Below are positions 6,583 through 7,392 of a DNA stretch of 7,392 nt, in pieces. The notes below the pieces were generated by a model. It had not been told where the DNA came from and searched no databases. It was given only the letters and a program-made list of their open reading frames with translations. Every line of letters begins with the position of its first letter. Position 1 is the first letter of the stretch. Source of the stretch: Bacillota bacterium (GTDB taxonomy: Bacteria; Bacillota; Clostridia; UBA1381). A program made the position numbers and the translations under genes. The stretch spans positions 1-7,392 of the forward strand of contig JAJPXA010000148.1 of NCBI GenBank assembly GCA_021205715.1. Reading direction: 5' to 3'.

Positions 6583-7326
6583 TCATATCGCGGCTTTAAT
6601 TTCTTTCGCGTTGTCGTTTGCGTGAACGTATTTCTTAAATTCCGTTCCGTATTTCGAAAAGCTGCTGCGCTTTAAATCAAGCTCCGCAAGCATATGTGTA
6701 AGCCAAATCGGCTTTGCGAGCGATGTCTTTATCTCCATAAGCACATAATCGCCGTCAAGCACCGGATCTCCGTAATCGCCCATCTCCAACGCGAGGTCGT
6801 AACGTCTTGAGCGGATGTTTTGGTCAAACGATATTCTCAAGTCCGCGTTGTCCTTTTCAAAATATGCCACTCTGTCATACGCTATATACACCTTCGGGAA
6901 CACCTCGTAACAACGCATCATATATGAAATCTCGTTTATCACCTGATCGTTCATATAATCCTTATGCTCCGGTTTTTCCTTGGTCGCGATGAAGCCGTAT
7001 GCTTCGTCAAGTCCCAAAACCGTTCTTCTCTTATTTACGATGCCGTCAAATTTCTTCTTTATTTCAAGAAATACCTTTGTTCCCTCGGTCGGGACTCCGT
7101 ATGAGCGAAGTCTGAGCTTTTCCTTATACATCGGCTTTGAAAGCGAGTTTCTTATGAGGTAATCATCGGCGGTGTCATAATAGATATTCGCTATCGTATA
7201 CGGTTTGTGGTCGAAATTATACTTGTCAAGCTCCATATGCTCATCCATATATTCCAATGCCCTTTCGTACTGTTTTCGAGTCAAAAGGTATTTGTGTTCA
7301 TATCTGTTAAATACTTCGATTGCCAT
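6583..7326 (-). CDS. VTC-domain protein (polyphosphate polymerase type, TTM superfamily)
   Basis: This 247-residue protein is a stand-alone VTC domain, of the triphosphate tunnel metalloenzyme superfamily. In yeast Vtc4 this domain makes polyphosphate from ATP inside a basic beta-barrel tunnel. Matching tunnel motifs are visible in order: FNRYEHKYLL (6-15), IYYDT (48-52), KEKLRLRSYG (68-77), VFLEIKKK (85-92), KRR (99-101), YDR (150-152), LRISFD (163-168), LMEIKTS (196-202) and FSKYGTEFKKY (223-233). The basic residues of LRLRSYG, both EIK motifs and the final FSKY lysine correspond to the expected nucleotide/metal and phosphate contacts. There is no signal peptide, transmembrane helix or SPX domain, so it is predicted cytosolic. 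The start at 7326 has AGGAG (7340-7336) nine bases upstream. It is the first complete gene of the - strand operon, ahead of DUF4956. Polyphosphate synthesis is the family expectation; another triphosphate-dependent reaction cannot be excluded from sequence. Confidence 0.92.
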   Translation of the reverse strand: MAIEVFNRYEHKYLLTRKQYERALEYMDEHMELDKYNFDHKPYTIANIYYDTADDYLIRNSLSKPMYKEKLRLRSYGVPTEGTKVFLEIKKKFDGIVNKRRTVLGLDEAYGFIATKEKPEHKDYMNDQVINEISYMMRCYEVFPKVYIAYDRVAYFEKDNADLRISFDQNIRSRRYDLALEMGDYGDPVLDGDYVLMEIKTSLAKPIWLTHMLAELDLKRSSFSKYGTEFKKYVHANDNAKEIKAAI

Positions 7327-7392
7327 TTTAATCAGCTCCTTCTTCGTTTTTACACGGATTTTACATTCCCTTTACCTTTACTGTACTTGTAT
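7327..7392 (-). other. Region upstream of the VTC gene; possible 3' end of a further operon gene
   Basis: Only 66 bases remain before the right edge. They contain the ribosome binding site of the VTC gene. Two frames read open from the edge: one encodes YKYSKGKGNVKSV and stops at 7350-7352, 23 bases before the VTC start, and another encodes TSTVKVKGM and stops at 7361-7363. Either could be the tail of a preceding gene, but both are too short to judge. No convincing -35/-10 pair is visible. Confidence 0.25.

Noticed and set aside
1..7392. tRNA, rRNA, insertion sequence, attachment site or riboswitch
   Set aside because: I saw no cloverleaf pattern, transposase motif, terminal inverted repeats or conserved riboswitch core. 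Almost all of the window is accounted for by five coding regions.

Overview
The window looks like a stretch of chromosome from an anaerobic, probably gut- or rumen-associated Clostridia (Firmicutes) member. The reasons are strong AGGAG-type ribosome binding sites before every gene whose start is visible, a mid-range G+C content with codon use typical of gut Clostridia, a copper-amine-oxidase-N-type stalk domain on a secreted protein, and a VTC / DUF4956 / Cthe_2159-type gene set that is, from memory, common in that group. No species can be named from the sequence.

Layout. The left part (1-3248, + strand) is a glycan-degradation operon. It holds a GH27 glycosidase cut off by the left edge (1-1227), followed after only 2 bases by a TTG-started GH35 beta-galactosidase-type enzyme (1230-3248). 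Neither shows an export signal in what is visible (the GH27 N-terminus is missing), so they probably split imported oligosaccharides or glycosides in the cytoplasm. The GH27 enzyme has Ile where classical alpha-galactosidases carry the Asp that recognises the galactose C6 hydroxyl, so beta-L-arabinopyranosidase activity is a serious alternative. A near-perfect hairpin with a T-run (3259-3296) ends this operon and probably also serves the convergent one.

The right part (3339-7326, - strand) is a three-gene operon transcribed right to left: a VTC-type polyphosphate polymerase domain protein of the triphosphate tunnel metalloenzyme superfamily (7326-6583), a DUF4956 four-helix membrane protein with a cytosolic C-terminal domain (6544-5846), and a large secreted beta-helix protein of the Cthe_2159 carbohydrate-binding type with an N-terminal stalk domain (5807-3339). 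Both intergenic gaps are exactly 38 bases. The secreted protein has its beta-helix interrupted by two long Gly/Asp/Met-rich inserts, one carrying a 36-base tandem repeat.

How the genes may work together. The cytosolic VTC-type enzyme, the membrane DUF4956 protein and the exported polysaccharide-binding protein look like one trans-envelope system: polymer synthesis inside, a membrane partner, and a binding or scaffolding protein outside. This arrangement is the best candidate here for a poorly described biological system. Its joint function is inference; only the family assignments are supported by the sequence. The convergent glycosidase operon may be functionally unrelated.
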